The notes: generated from the letters alone by a model not told the origin. Counted from the first letter of the stretch, positions 10,001 through 18,127 are shown. The stretch is DNA of 47,123 bases from Candidatus Riflebacteria bacterium HGW-Riflebacteria-2 (GCA_002839435.1 PGYA01000035.1:1-47123), one strand, 5' to 3'. Translations and numbers: made by a program.

Positions 10001-11015
10001 AAGGAGATTCTTCACCAGTGACGTCAACGTCTGAAACTGCATACCAGGCGATATCTGCGGTTGGCGAATCTAGGTAGTTCGTGACGCTGAGGGTGGCAAT
10101 CTGGGTCCAGGGGCCGCTGTCGCTGATATAACTTCGATAAAGCCGATATGGTTGGGTCAGATGAAGAACGGGGGTGCCGGTCGCTGGACCGGTGCTGGCA
10201 TCCCAGTTCAACAAGCACTTCCCTCGCGACGATCCGATAACGAAGTCGGTTGTCTCACTTGCCGTCAGGTCTGCCGGACTTACGTTACAGTTGATATTGT
10301 CTATCCATACTCTGATTGTGTTTCCCTTATAACCTGAGAGTGTGTAGGATACGCGTAAAAGGTATGATGTGCCAGCTTCGAGCTGTGTTTCCCAAGTTTG
10401 CAGTTCAGCCGGCCAGGCGGTATCAAATGGACCTGGCGGTTCATTGGAGATATTGTGAAAAGTTCCGACTACAGTATCTGGTGCGCTGGTTTTTCGAATT
10501 GTTCCAATATGGTTGGTTTTGCATTCGTCTATATCTGTGACAGTTTCTCTATGGGCCGATGTAAACCTGGCATTAACAGCAGTTGAACGGGTTGTGTTTA
10601 AGAACTGTTGCTGAATGTATCTTTGTGCAACATAATAAAGGTTGGCAGATCCGGAATTCGATACAACCGCTGTTAGCAGTATTGATCGCGGAGTCAGATA
10701 GGCTGCTGAAGTATTGTCGGCTGTGAAGGTTGGGGTTGCGATCTTGCTTGAATCTGAAAGAATTGCAGCAGACTGATACCAGCCGTCAAGATTGGTTGTA
10801 AAACTTCCATTCTGAATTTGCTGCAGAGCCATGACAGGCAGTGACATTGCTGTGAATAATACGCAAACGATTGATAATTGTATAAAAAAGCGCAAAGATT
10901 GCGAAATCTTTGCGCGAGTGTTGGCGAATGTTAAGTGACAACCGGGAAAATTAGTCTTTTCAGAACCTCTTTGCCTGCCGATTGTCGGCGTGGCGCTTAT
11001 GTGCTTATCTCTCAT
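4065..11015 (-). CDS. Giant secreted multidomain protein with Ig-like and Asp-rich-loop repeats
   Basis: A 2316-residue exported protein, probably at the cell surface or released. A long positively charged N-region precedes a signal core at residues 42-63 ending VMA|LQQ. A carbohydrate-binding-like jelly-roll (NGSFTTNLDGWYQS) spans about 66-250 and a fibronectin-III-like unit about 255-345. CARDB/Ig-like units follow to about 1150. Then come seven modules of about 120 residues (loops near 1265, 1385, 1510, 1635, 1755, 1885 and 2000), each ending in an acidic turn such as DDINDDDNIDSGEAS or EDEDGDGTYIGDDNE. A second jelly-roll-like domain closes the protein (FDGVQLEKA near the end). No catalytic domain is visible, so an adhesin or matrix role is inferred. 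ATG 11015 follows GGAG by 7 bases. A TTG at codon 41 (10895) would give a conventional signal peptide but lacks a ribosome site. Confidence 0.8.
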   Translation of the reverse strand: MRDKHISATPTIGRQRGSEKTNFPGCHLTFANTRAKISQSLRFFIQLSIVCVLFTAMSLPVMALQQIQNGSFTTNLDGWYQSAAILSDSSKIATPTFTADNTSAAYLTPRSILLTAVVSNSGSANLYYVAQRYIQQQFLNTTRSTAVNARFTSAHRETVTDIDECKTNHIGTIRKTSAPDTVVGTFHNISNEPPGPFDTAWPAELQTWETQLEAGTSYLLRVSYTLSGYKGNTIRVWIDNINCNVSPADLTASETTDFVIGSSRGKCLLNWDASTGPATGTPVLHLTQPYRLYRSYISDSGPWTQIATLSVTNYLDSPTADIAWYAVSDVDVTGEESPLSVTADYRSARLQITKVETTTMNVTKGQNGLPIKVYVTNPGLTTASLNTIELLFDTPTYGIYTVSPPSPAPPISLAGGQTEIITFLVAVATGSDSGIDYIDASVTGSNTQTLADISDDSSDVKASWLIQEPPNLKLLDIQASSTVYLDQTGAEIYITVRNDGEAAAVWDLWNNTELYFSLGTYLNQRPYGVENPYSEVIYTGQTKTIRYDIDISPYSATGTATLNASMSYVDGNTYNPFIFNTGDPSPPSWTIRSGILKTYRGPAQFPAYVLESGSFNLGNFAVYTKGLNLQPDKDFRLRWYPPTGSQIAQMAATDLSGELYGSITLSSDPAFLGKWRVIVSRVTNEIPLCETYFEVVDPASLSATIDLPDFVTKNQQFVATMTFVNTGGSRIDTASAAALIYNPVNSGTATYISGPTPYLSTVDPYSMTDKTWNFTASTIGSFTVEGKAYGIDSNDLRNLTTASITSNMCIIQDPPVLSITSVNAAENLVYLNQQNLVVEVGVINNGSASALIQSAQLNFSAGTHFQTLESPELDYLLTANTPTTLRFLVAIASDSAGGAVTITASFTAVDANWLATDPVIVHSTPLSDSWTINTVTGYCSANDTFSPEQYTFNVGQKVYAKYTGITPNTLHRIIYIPSAQTALSSDPNAGSIDSGATGLCITNYTLPAIAGSWKTEIYTITGKSNNIDVVQGRQFFEVHNPGSITASINFVPDDIKLNDEVTLELTIANNVASGSTIENIIPSLPLEYTGSTGELTMLTGPEPASASLPTGTAATFTWTFRSTEHSGLAGTYQMIATATGNDANLPTLDSGYATSATVISNILTIRFRDLEYASASLDFGNMLCGESRTIGNSRVNNTGSTDLVRTCWYKGFYESSLFDTIHPNNLTIYPLSPFAVLATAPSNTSTYAVMDMPYNQPAGSYIATITVFEDMLPYNGVLDAGEPAAQFSSTVTASSCRIIYFQPDTIDLGDWKVGNYVSTQTVTIFNGGNLELTNLKIQKDMATTFTMYYNLDGSGSLATDATRIASISAYVNVGSVDGDYTIAFTAWDDINDDDNIDSGEASATFQVEIGIGTQLMHFTPAIIDFGNGTPTFALPEMSFDITNIGDRTLDRLSYVSANLYNIDQPAYYIPADEIALTFPASITVNATETAYANMYIQAGTAIGTYTGELIIFEDEDGDGTYIGDDNEAPATLTFMVFVNEYRGLRILSPVADAGPLSPTETGLAPFSAKNTGNLVLDFLTWQKVDLISGSDTMASSTYDFEPIPFFSEPFNTIFNATMTLTVPSDQAHGEYTGEYAWLLDYIGVASDPMAPFKVSCQVGTKYVDITEASLLIEDAAPSLLSAAATFEIKNIGTLMLVHPVATSTVFTGPTSIPASASIFTPNTFDFMIANKTFNGTWQVMVPPGTPVGTYNATMTVWNDTNYNNAIESAEASDTASLELRVISKTIIGVIPTTLEFGYVAPERSASVNFSIVNLGNQAITATELRAVASWLSPLSPGPFPIDAVYLEFGPVPFATDLPVSSSVPAVATITIPAGKSTVTYIGTQKVYVDSDAPAGSYTDGEVTATFSARVSVGNKQISVNDVNMGSHAHATTATTNFILSNSGDVNANRITWIAKDIGNGTATLTPTIGPPGAVVAGGTLNCTANVVIPVYTPPGIYTGVQSVYDDDLAPIGVQDISREASDTFLLTLTVATSPSLVITAVDTAFPMTVSLGQKVAVNVTYQNTGNVTLSDLSWGAPMATMIGSDGGTMVPTFSPVPLPALAPGATYIASITFEAGPAQATGTYTGVQTLDSTVYPAASANIAPAVLVVAQTGPKNLEAGTVFQSIATETFSAGDDFIFSVYVGFEDFVPASATIGFRQDKNDDTPSVPMDYVTIDQNGNLDPAGVGGIAGRIRAGNKTWYRLYLNFNGTLDALTESTYLILSNSSSNVGTNVWFDGVQLEKANGRNRPTAYGEGSKIYSPNNRTDLEGKAHYSEW
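10884..10915 (-). terminator. Terminator-like hairpin at the head of the giant gene
   Basis: On the minus strand, 11-base perfect arms (GCGCAAAGATT / AATCTTTGCGC, 10915-10905 and 10900-10890) enclose a TCGC loop and are followed at once by six T (10889-10884). This is a textbook intrinsic terminator, but it overlaps codons 34-44 of the long reading frame, directly before the signal-peptide core. It may be a leader attenuator if translation starts later, or a polarity device if translation starts at 11015. Confidence 0.6.
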
Positions 11016-11170
11016 CTGCTTGCTCCGCTTATTTGAATCCTGAACCAGCCTTTCTGCCTGTTACGCAAAAAGGCCTCTCGTCTTGTTCTATATTCAGTAT
11101 AACAGACCTCCCGCCCGTACCGCAGCAAAATGTACAAAAAACACCATGGCATCTGCAACCGCTGCTTTCC

Positions 11171-11260
11171 AATCTGCTTAATCGGTCTGCTTCATCTGCG
11201 GATGATCTTCTCTTCTGCCTTCTCCTGTTTTTCTGCGTGTCTTTGCGGCTTTGGGCGAGC
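11171..11260. repeat. Second copy of the composite intergenic repeat (degenerate)
   Basis: The stretch AATCTGCTTAATCGG followed by CATCTGCGGATG (11193-11204), a pyrimidine-rich spacer and TCTGCGTGTCTTTGCGG matches, as the reverse complement, the order of motifs seen at 181-268. The 11016-11397 gap between the divergent giant gene and ygeY otherwise holds only the ygeY promoter. Confidence 0.45.
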
Positions 11261-11305
11261 TTTCTTCTTCTCTTTCGCCTGCTGGAAAATTTCGTGCGGC
11301 TGTGG

Positions 11306-11334
11306 TTGCTGAAACATTAACTCGCGGGTATAAT
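11306..11334 (+). promoter_or_regulatory. Predicted promoter of ygeY
   Basis: TTGCTG (11306-11311) and TATAAT (11329-11334) have a 17-base spacer. Transcription would begin near 11341, leaving only about 3 bases before the upstream in-frame ATG at 11344. This supports the internal start at 11398. Confidence 0.6.
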
Positions 11335-11397
11335 TAGCTTTCAATGTCAGCCGATAGGTTTGTTCGACTGATCAAAAAATACCAACAGGAGAACGGA

Positions 11398-12600
11398 ATG
11401 AGCAACGCTAAAAAGATCATGGAACTGGCTGAAAAATATCGCGATTATACAGCTAAAAACCTTGGAAACATGGTCAAGATACCTTCTGAGAGCATGCAGG
11501 AAAAAGACGTGCAGGCCGAAGTAGTGCGTCAGATGAAAGAAGCTGGTTTCGACGAAGTGAGAATCGATGGCCTTGGTAACGTAATTGGCCGCGTCGGCAA
11601 CGGCAAGACGGTTCTGGCTGTCGATGGTCATGTTGATACAGTTGGTGTCGGCAACCGCGCCAACTGGGAATTTGATCCGTTTCTTGGCGAAGTTAAAGAT
11701 GGTTTCGTCTGGGGCCGTGGCACCGTTGATCAGGAAGGCGGTATCGCTTCCGCTATCACTGCCGGTCGCATTCTAAAAGACATGGGCTTTGACCGCGACG
11801 TGACTTTTTATGTTGTCAGCTCGGTCATGGAAGAAGACTGCGACGGCCTGTGCTGGAAATACATCGTCGAAGAAGAAAAAATCAAGCCTGACTTCGTGAT
11901 CAGCACAGAACCGACCAATCTCAATATCTATCGCGGTCACCGCGGTCGCATGGAAATTGGCGTTGATTTCCGTGGTATTTCGTGCCACGGGTCGGCACCA
12001 GAACGCGGCAAAAATGCAGTTTATATGGCCGCCAAATTTGCGCTCGAAGTCGAAAGACTTAACGAACGCCTCAAACACGATGATTTTCTCGGCAAGGGCA
12101 CTGTCACCATCTCTGAATTCAAGTCTGGCAGCCCGTCACTTTGCGCCGTGGCCGACTCGGTTCATATTCACCTCGACCGCCGCCTGACCTGGGGCGAAAC
12201 CAAAGAATCTGCAGTAAAAGAAGTTGAGGAAGCCATCAAGGCCGTTGGTCTCAAGCTTGGCGATGAAGCCAAAGTTGAAGTTCTGCACTATGAAGAAGTC
12301 GCCTATACTGGTCTCAAATACGGTATGGAAAAATACTTCCCGACCTGGAAGATTCCTGAAACCGAACATGTCGTACAGACTGGCGTTAAGAGCTTCAAAG
12401 AACTCTTCGAAAAAGATCCAAAGGTCGACAAATGGACATTCTCGACCAACGGCGTCACTATCAATGGCTATTACAAGATTCCGATGATTGGCTTCGGCCC
12501 GGGCAATGAAGTGCATGCGCATGCCCCGAACGAAAAGACTCCGGTCGATGACCTCGTAAAAGCATCAGCATTCTACGCGCTCTACGCTTACTACATCTAA
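11398..12600 (+). CDS. ygeY: YgeY-family M20 metallohydrolase
   Basis: A 400-residue M20-family zinc amidohydrolase matching the selenium-metabolism-linked YgeY group. Metal ligands are visible: H78 and D80 in VDGHVDTVG, D111 in GRGTVDQEGG, the catalytic pair E145-E146 in VMEEDCDG, and a late histidine in EVHAHAPNEKT. The central lid domain (GHRGRMEIGVDF) is present. I take ATG 11398, with AGGAG 6 bases upstream, rather than the in-frame ATG at 11344, which has no ribosome site and lies at the predicted transcription start. In E. coli and gut anaerobes ygeY sits with ygeW and ygeX and is needed in anaerobic urate/purine breakdown, presumably cleaving an acyl or carbamoyl amide bond. It precedes ygeW by 81 bases. 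Confidence 0.9.
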   Translation: MSNAKKIMELAEKYRDYTAKNLGNMVKIPSESMQEKDVQAEVVRQMKEAGFDEVRIDGLGNVIGRVGNGKTVLAVDGHVDTVGVGNRANWEFDPFLGEVKDGFVWGRGTVDQEGGIASAITAGRILKDMGFDRDVTFYVVSSVMEEDCDGLCWKYIVEEEKIKPDFVISTEPTNLNIYRGHRGRMEIGVDFRGISCHGSAPERGKNAVYMAAKFALEVERLNERLKHDDFLGKGTVTISEFKSGSPSLCAVADSVHIHLDRRLTWGETKESAVKEVEEAIKAVGLKLGDEAKVEVLHYEEVAYTGLKYGMEKYFPTWKIPETEHVVQTGVKSFKELFEKDPKVDKWTFSTNGVTINGYYKIPMIGFGPGNEVHAHAPNEKTPVDDLVKASAFYALYAYYI

Positions 12601-12611
12601 GTTGTGAAACA

Positions 12612-12650
12612 AAACCCGGTAAGCGGCCAGAATGACTACTTACCGGGTTT
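12612..12650 (+). promoter_or_regulatory. Intercistronic hairpin between ygeY and ygeW
   Basis: Perfect 12-base arms AAACCCGGTAAG (12612-12623) and CTTACCGGGTTT (12639-12650) enclose a 15-base loop. Only three T end the stem, so full termination is unlikely. Partial attenuation or 3'-end protection of the ygeY message is more plausible. Confidence 0.55.
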
Positions 12651-12681
12651 ATCGCGAAAATAAAGTGAAAGGTATTACCAA

Positions 12682-13872
12682 ATGAAAGAATTAAAGGCTT
12701 TGTTGAAAGAGATCAAGGGCTACAAGACAAAAATGTTCGGCAAGGATCTGCTCCTGACCTGGGAGAAGACCACCGACGAACTTAAGCAGATTCTGGCAAT
12801 CGCCGACCTGCTCAAACTAATGCGCGAAAACAACATCTCGGCCAAGGTTTTCGACAGCGGCCTGGCGGTTTCGCTTTTCCGCGACAACTCAACCCGTACC
12901 AGATTTTCTTTTGCCTCGGCCTGTAACCTGCTCGGCCTCGCCGTTCAGGATCTCGACGAAGGCAAATCGCAGATCGCCCACGGCGAAACCGTGCGTGAAA
13001 CCGCCAACATGATTTCTTTCCTTTCCGAAGTCGTAGGTATCCGCGACGATATGTATCTCGGCGCCGGCAACACCTATATGCGCGAAGTCGGCGAAGCTCT
13101 CGACGACGGTTTCAAGCAGAAAGTTCTGCCACAGCGCCCGGCCGTGGTTAACCTGCAGTGCGACATCGACCACCCGACCCAGTCGATGGCCGATCTCGGC
13201 TGGCTCAAGGAACATTTTGGCAGCCTCGAAAACCTCAAAGGCAAAAAGATCGCTATGACCTGGGCTTATTCACCCAGCTATGGCAAACCGCTGTCTGTGC
13301 CGCAGGGCATTATCGGCCTGATGACCCGCTTCGGCATGGATGTGCATCTTGCCCACCCGGCAGGCTACAACTTGATTCCAGATGTCATGAAGGTTGCTGA
13401 AAAGAATGCCAAGGCCAGCGGCGGCAAGTTCACCGCCGGCACCAGCATGGAAGAAGCCTTCAAAGGCGCCGATATTGTCTATCCCAAGAGCTGGGCTCCT
13501 TATTCAGTAATGGAAAAGCGCACCGTTCTGCTGCGCAAGAACGACCACGATGGCCTCAAGGCCCTCGAAAAAGAATGTCTCGCCAACAACGCCAAGTTCA
13601 AGAACTGGGAATGCACCGAAAAGATGATGAAGCTCACCAACAAGGGCAAGGCGCTTTATATGCACTGCCTGCCGGCTGATATCACCGATGTTTCATGCAA
13701 GGCCGGCGAAGTTGCCGCCTCGGTTTTCGATCGCTACCGCATCGAAACCTATAAAGAAGCCGGCTACAAGCCCTACATGATCGCTGCCATGATTTTGACC
13801 AGCCGATTCGCCAACGTTCCCGAAATGCTCGAAAAGCTTGTCGAAAAAGACCGCAAAAGAATCAAAGTCTGA
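12682..13872 (+). CDS. ygeW: YgeW-type knotted carbamoyltransferase
   Basis: A 396-residue member of the aspartate/ornithine carbamoyltransferase superfamily. The carbamoyl-phosphate site S70-T-R-T-R74 lies in RDNSTRTRFSF, with HPTQ at 164-167 and the C-terminal MHCLPAD at 327-333. The insert between the two halves and the extended sequence match the knotted YgeW group rather than OTCase, and the OTC ornithine-binding signature is not obvious. It probably runs in the direction that forms carbamoyl phosphate from a carbamoylated intermediate, feeding carbamate kinase (inference from the pathway). GAAAGG lies 9 bases before ATG. It is downstream of ygeY and ends before a strong terminator. Confidence 0.9.
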   Translation: MKELKALLKEIKGYKTKMFGKDLLLTWEKTTDELKQILAIADLLKLMRENNISAKVFDSGLAVSLFRDNSTRTRFSFASACNLLGLAVQDLDEGKSQIAHGETVRETANMISFLSEVVGIRDDMYLGAGNTYMREVGEALDDGFKQKVLPQRPAVVNLQCDIDHPTQSMADLGWLKEHFGSLENLKGKKIAMTWAYSPSYGKPLSVPQGIIGLMTRFGMDVHLAHPAGYNLIPDVMKVAEKNAKASGGKFTAGTSMEEAFKGADIVYPKSWAPYSVMEKRTVLLRKNDHDGLKALEKECLANNAKFKNWECTEKMMKLTNKGKALYMHCLPADITDVSCKAGEVAASVFDRYRIETYKEAGYKPYMIAAMILTSRFANVPEMLEKLVEKDRKRIKV

Positions 13873-13910
13873 TCTGTAACGACTGATTCAATTCTGTAAA
13901 AACTGATTCA

Positions 13911-13949
13911 AAGAAGCAGCCCGGTGCCAGCACCGGGCTGCTTCTTTCG
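13911..13949 (+). terminator. Intrinsic terminator after ygeW
   Basis: Seventeen-base perfect arms (13911-13927 and 13930-13946; core CAGCCCGGTGC) with a two-base centre are followed by a short T stretch. This is a strong hairpin 38 bases after the ygeW stop and the likely end of the ygeY-ygeW unit. Confidence 0.8.
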
Positions 13950-13951
13950 CT

Positions 13952-13983
13952 GTCATTGCGAGGAGCGAAGCGACGAAGCAATC
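13952..13983. repeat. GTCATTGCGAG-type dispersed repeat
   Basis: The unit begins GTCATTGCGAGGAGCGAAGC and ends GAAGCAATC. Its ends are inverted (ATTGC/GCAAT) and its centre is rich in GAAGC. Copies occur at 19568-19593 (inverted) and 19630-19662. This repeat wording is found between genes in many unrelated bacteria. Confidence 0.7.
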
Positions 13984-14036
13984 CCGACGAATGAGAACAA
14001 ATTCGATTACGATGACGATCGCGAGCACGAGAGGAA

Positions 14037-14064
14037 TTGACTTATGCTGGGAATATCGTATAAT
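14037..14064 (+). promoter_or_regulatory. Predicted promoter of the TlpA-like gene
   Basis: TTGACT (14037-14042) and TATAAT (14059-14064) with a 16-base spacer give a start near 14071, about 40 bases before the GTG start codon. Confidence 0.6.
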
Positions 14065-14110
14065 GCTGCTGTGTACTGAGTTTTGATGTCTATACTACTG
14101 GAGAATTATT

Positions 14111-15097
14111 GTGAAATTTAGATTTGTCGCTTTGATTATTATGGCGGCCCTGCTGCTCTGCCCGAATGCATCTCTGTGGGCCGAACAGGACGAGATTACC
14201 CAGGAACAGCTTAAAGATGCCAAACTGCAGCCGGAAGGCGTCGTTCTGGAATTCCTCGAGAAGGAAAATGCCGCACTTGGTGAAAAGATTCAGGCAAAAA
14301 TTGGTGATGGTTCTCTTGAGCCCAGCAAGCCTGAAAGCATGCTGGCCGCTTTGGGCAAAGAAGCCAAAGGTATTCTCGAACGCTCGGCTGAACTGCGCAA
14401 AACCCTCAAAGAACCAGGCCAGCGCCTGATTCTCGATATGGAAATGGTAACCCTCGGCTCACAGTCCGGGCTGATGCCAGAAGTAATCGCAATTATCGGC
14501 AACTGGAAGGGTGATATGCGCGAAGCTATGATTATCACAGCTGCGCAGCGCTTTCAGATGATGAAAGTGCCTATGACAGAGGACTTTGACGCTCTTCTCA
14601 AGGAACTGCAGTCGTCAAAAGATCAGCAGATCGTTGAAGCAGCCGGCCGCATGCTCAACCCCTTCTTCAGAAGCCCTGAAGGTAAAGCTTTTCCAGAATT
14701 TCCCGCGGGTAAAAAGACAATCGACGGCAAAGACCTCAATCTTGCAAGATTCAAGGGCAAGGTTCTGCTGGTAGACTTCTGGGCAACCTGGTGCCCGCCC
14801 TGCCGCGCCGAAGTCGGGCCGCTGGTGACTGTATACAATAAATACAAAGACAAAGGCTTTGAAATTGTCGGTATTTCATTCGACAAGGAACGCGCTGATC
14901 TGGATAAGTTTGTGCAGGAAAACAAGATGGAGTGGCCACATTACTTCGATGGCAAGCACTGGGAAAACGAAGTCGGCCCGACCTACGGTATTCAGTCGAT
15001 TCCGACCATGTATCTGCTCGATGGCGAAGGCAAGGTAATCACTACCGAACTGCGTGACGGCAAGCTCGAAAAAGAACTCGAAAAAATTCTTAAATAA
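14111..15097 (+). CDS. Exported TlpA-family thioredoxin-like protein
   Basis: A 328-residue protein with a Sec signal peptide (residues 1-24, cutting near LWA|EQD), a helical region of about 170 residues with no recognised fold, then a TlpA/AhpC-type thioredoxin domain from about 195. The redox motif is W-C228-P-P-C231 in FWATWCPPCRAE, and the cis-proline loop is SIPTMYL. TlpA-like proteins reduce or exchange disulfides outside the cytoplasmic membrane. GTG start, 7 bases after GGAG. It has its own promoter and terminator, so it is monocistronic. The N-terminal helical region is longer than in classic TlpA or ResA and may bind a partner. No cytochrome-maturation genes are nearby, so its client is unknown. 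Confidence 0.87.
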   Translation: MKFRFVALIIMAALLLCPNASLWAEQDEITQEQLKDAKLQPEGVVLEFLEKENAALGEKIQAKIGDGSLEPSKPESMLAALGKEAKGILERSAELRKTLKEPGQRLILDMEMVTLGSQSGLMPEVIAIIGNWKGDMREAMIITAAQRFQMMKVPMTEDFDALLKELQSSKDQQIVEAAGRMLNPFFRSPEGKAFPEFPAGKKTIDGKDLNLARFKGKVLLVDFWATWCPPCRAEVGPLVTVYNKYKDKGFEIVGISFDKERADLDKFVQENKMEWPHYFDGKHWENEVGPTYGIQSIPTMYLLDGEGKVITTELRDGKLEKELEKILK

Positions 15098-15113
15098 GGC
15101 TCTCGCAAATCAG

Positions 15114-15146
15114 AAGGCTCCGGGTCTCAGATCCGGAGCCTTTTTT
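15114..15146 (+). terminator. Terminator of the TlpA-like gene
   Basis: Ten-base arms AAGGCTCCGG (15114-15123) and CCGGAGCCTT (15133-15142) are followed by a T-run up to 15146. The convergent histidine-kinase gene ends inside this T-run (its stop codon is at 15145-15147), so the hairpin lies in its 3' end too. Confidence 0.85.
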
Positions 15147-18117
15147 ATGCGTTAGAAATGACCTGTCGGATTGCTTCCTTCAGACTGTTACTATTGTAAG
15201 GCTTACTGATGAAAGCCTGAGGCTGCTCGGCATGCTCCCCGCGCATGACCATACTCTGATCGTAGCCGCTGGCCATTATTGCCGGAATATCGGGATCCAT
15301 TTTGCGAAGTTCGGCCAGCGTCTGCCAGCCATCGAGGCCGGGCATCACGAGGTCGCAGATAACCAGATCTATCTGCTTTTTCAAGGCCTTGAATATCTCG
15401 ATCGCATGCCTTCCATCTGTCGCTTCGATTACTTTGTAATCAAAGTTTTCGAGAAGGCTGTGGGTTATAAAGCGCACCATCTCTTCATCTTCGACAACAA
15501 GAATGGTTTTGATCTTCAGTGCTTTAGCTGGAACTCCTGATATCATCGTCTTTTCTCTGGCAGCTGGCACGAAACCGGGAAAATAAAAAGTGAAACAACA
15601 GCCATGGTCAGGCACGCAGCTCAACGTAATGCCGCCGTTTATGCCACGCATAAACCCGAGCGCATTAGTCATACCAAGCCCTCTTCCCGGCCCCTTGGTC
15701 GAAAAGAACGGGTCAAAAGTTTTGCTGATTTCTTCATCAGGCATTCCGCTGCCTTGATCGAGGACGCTGAGGCATACATAACTGCTTTCAGGAAGCGGAT
15801 TCCAGTCGATGGGAAAACGATGTTCGGCCGGGATGGCTTCGGAAGCCACCCGCCCGATGTTGAGCAGAATGGTGGCAGGTTTATCGGCAGATGCTTCAGA
15901 TGCGTTGGCTACCGCATGTTTGAGTATCTGCTGCAACTGATCGTGATTCATGCTGATTGTCGCGTCATCGGCTGAAACTGTCAGCTCAATCTGATGAGTA
16001 ACCGGTAGTTGCTGTCGAAGCGATTCTAGTTGAGCACGGCAGAGTGCCGGCAAGTTAATGGTGTTGAGTTCAACCTGGTGCTGCCCGAGATAGGTCAGCA
16101 TCATTGAACTCATTTCGGCAGCCTTCTGGGTTGCACGCATGGCATCACCAACGTGCTTTTTGCTCCCATCGTCTGACTGCCGCTTCATTCCAAGTAACTC
16201 AAGATTGCCGAGTATCACCTGCAGCTGGTTGTTGAAATGATGGGCTATAGCACCGGCCATACGGCCAAGGCTGTCGGCTTTCTGGTTTTGCTGACGTTGC
16301 ATTTCAAACTGTCGCTTCTGTTCTTCAAGTTCCTTGCGTTCGCCAATGTCACGAGTAATTCCGAAGATTTCTGCATGGCCCGTTTCCTGGTTGATGATCC
16401 AGTTCTGCGTTAACTCAGTATGAATCAGGCGACCATCTTTGCCGAGCTGATCGAGCTCTTCTATGTAGCGGGTCTGACGGTTGTTACGAAGATTGGCGAG
16501 TCGTTCAGGCAGGTAGGCATTAACTTTTTCGAGCGACTCCGGCGGCAGATGAACGGTTATTTCAAGCTGCATCAATTCTTCGGGCGTGTAGCCGAAAATC
16601 CTGGTGACAGTCGGGCTTATGTAGCGGTATCTTCTTGTTTCGACGTCGAAAATCCAGATGATGTCGTTGATGTTTTCGCTTAAAAAGCGGTAGCGTTCGT
16701 CGCTATTGCGAATCTGGCGGTCTGCTCTCTGCTTGAGAAGAGCATTTGAAAACATTTCACCGATAATTTTAAGCAGTGTGATTTCTTCAGAGTTCCAGGT
16801 GCGACTGGTTTTAACGCAGTCATAACCGAACAAGCCGATAAATTGCCCCTGCGTCAGCAGTGGCATCAGCAGAATAGACTTGACATCGTCGTCGATCAGA
16901 AGCTTTTTGAAGTCTCCCATTGATTCCGGCATGGCTTCAATTTTTTCAAAATGAAAATACTCAGCTGAAGAATGTGTGAAATCAAGAACTCCTGGTAAAT
17001 CGGCAAGCGGATACTTCTGATATTTGGGAATAAGCGATTTAATATCATTTGTGCACCACTCATGCGTGTTGCTTATAGTCTGGATGGCAGGGTCAACCTG
17101 AAAAATATAGCCGCGGTCAGCACCGAAGAATCTGGCACTGAGTTCGAGAGCGTTTTCCATAATCTTGTCAATGCGCTCAAGAGGTGCTTTTACTAAGCTC
17201 TGGGCGACGCTTGACACCATTTTTTCGAGTTGCAGCTGATATTGCAGGCGATCCTGGGTAACCCTGTGTTTACTAATATCTTCGACAATGGCAATACCGC
17301 CGACTACCCTCGATTCTGCATTGTATATCGGAGTGGTGATCATCTTCAGTGGAGTCACCTTATCTGCGGTGAATGAGCGATAATAGCCTTCGTAATAGCC
17401 AGCACGACCATGTAGGGCCGCTTCCAGCGCATCTAGAGCCTGTCTGTCTGAGATGTCGAAGAAGCTGACATTGGCCACTTTTTCTGACGTCGTGCCAAAA
17501 ATATTCAGGAACTTGGCATTGTATTCTTTTAGGTAGCCTGCGCAGTCATATTGCATAATACCGACTGGAGAGTTATCGAGAAGGAATCTGTATTTCTCTG
17601 CCGTCTCATGCAGTTGAGCGGCCAGGCCGTGTAATGGCCAGGGTTCGTTCTCGACTGCCACGTTAAGCTGTTTTTGCGAACCATGCAGGTGGCATGCCTG
17701 CAACTTGCCGGCGATGAGGCAATAAACGGCGGTCATCTGGCAATCGGGGTTTTCAAAAGCAATGCCTTGAGATGTTTTGCCTCTGACACTGAAATGGCCC
17801 CAGATTACTGCACAGATGTCATTCAGACGTTCGACTCTGAAAGAGTGCCTGAAGATTTCTATCTCGTGGGGAATCTGCTCGACATCTGCTGCCAGACTGG
17901 CAATAAGATCATCAAGGTTTGTCCAGACTTCGCCGGCAGCTGACCCGATAGCTGTGAGTTTGGGACTAAGGTATTTGCGCAGGCCTTCAGGGTTACGCCT
18001 GTGTGAATACTCATCGAGAATATCGAGATGAAGTTTGAGCAGAACTTCATCAGAAGGAATGAACTCATTGTTCTGCGCATCACTCTCAATTTGATTTATA
18101 TTTTGTTTATGAGCCAT
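15145..18117 (-). CDS. Soluble hybrid histidine kinase (SnoaL-like, PAS, GAF, PAS, kinase, receiver)
   Basis: A 990-residue sensor with no transmembrane segment, so cytoplasmic. Domains in order: a SnoaL/NTF2-like domain at about 20-145 (LDEYSHRRNPEGLRKYLSP), PAS at about 172-285, GAF at about 295-470, PAS at about 473-600, a HisKA-type dimerisation domain with phospho-acceptor H626 in AIAHHFNNQL, an ATPase with DQGSGMP and GRGLGM near 790-815, and a receiver with acceptor D922 in VICDLVMPG. The SnoaL-like fold may bind a small molecule. No DNA-binding output is attached, so a phosphotransfer partner elsewhere is expected. There is no clear ribosome site; a GC-rich hairpin ends 10 bases before the ATG. 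It follows ssnA on the same strand, 50 bases apart. Control of the purine genes is possible but unsupported. Confidence 0.88.
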   Translation of the reverse strand: MAHKQNINQIESDAQNNEFIPSDEVLLKLHLDILDEYSHRRNPEGLRKYLSPKLTAIGSAAGEVWTNLDDLIASLAADVEQIPHEIEIFRHSFRVERLNDICAVIWGHFSVRGKTSQGIAFENPDCQMTAVYCLIAGKLQACHLHGSQKQLNVAVENEPWPLHGLAAQLHETAEKYRFLLDNSPVGIMQYDCAGYLKEYNAKFLNIFGTTSEKVANVSFFDISDRQALDALEAALHGRAGYYEGYYRSFTADKVTPLKMITTPIYNAESRVVGGIAIVEDISKHRVTQDRLQYQLQLEKMVSSVAQSLVKAPLERIDKIMENALELSARFFGADRGYIFQVDPAIQTISNTHEWCTNDIKSLIPKYQKYPLADLPGVLDFTHSSAEYFHFEKIEAMPESMGDFKKLLIDDDVKSILLMPLLTQGQFIGLFGYDCVKTSRTWNSEEITLLKIIGEMFSNALLKQRADRQIRNSDERYRFLSENINDIIWIFDVETRRYRYISPTVTRIFGYTPEELMQLEITVHLPPESLEKVNAYLPERLANLRNNRQTRYIEELDQLGKDGRLIHTELTQNWIINQETGHAEIFGITRDIGERKELEEQKRQFEMQRQQNQKADSLGRMAGAIAHHFNNQLQVILGNLELLGMKRQSDDGSKKHVGDAMRATQKAAEMSSMMLTYLGQHQVELNTINLPALCRAQLESLRQQLPVTHQIELTVSADDATISMNHDQLQQILKHAVANASEASADKPATILLNIGRVASEAIPAEHRFPIDWNPLPESSYVCLSVLDQGSGMPDEEISKTFDPFFSTKGPGRGLGMTNALGFMRGINGGITLSCVPDHGCCFTFYFPGFVPAAREKTMISGVPAKALKIKTILVVEDEEMVRFITHSLLENFDYKVIEATDGRHAIEIFKALKKQIDLVICDLVMPGLDGWQTLAELRKMDPDIPAIMASGYDQSMVMRGEHAEQPQAFISKPYNSNSLKEAIRQVISNA

Positions 18118-18127
18118 GATAAAGCAG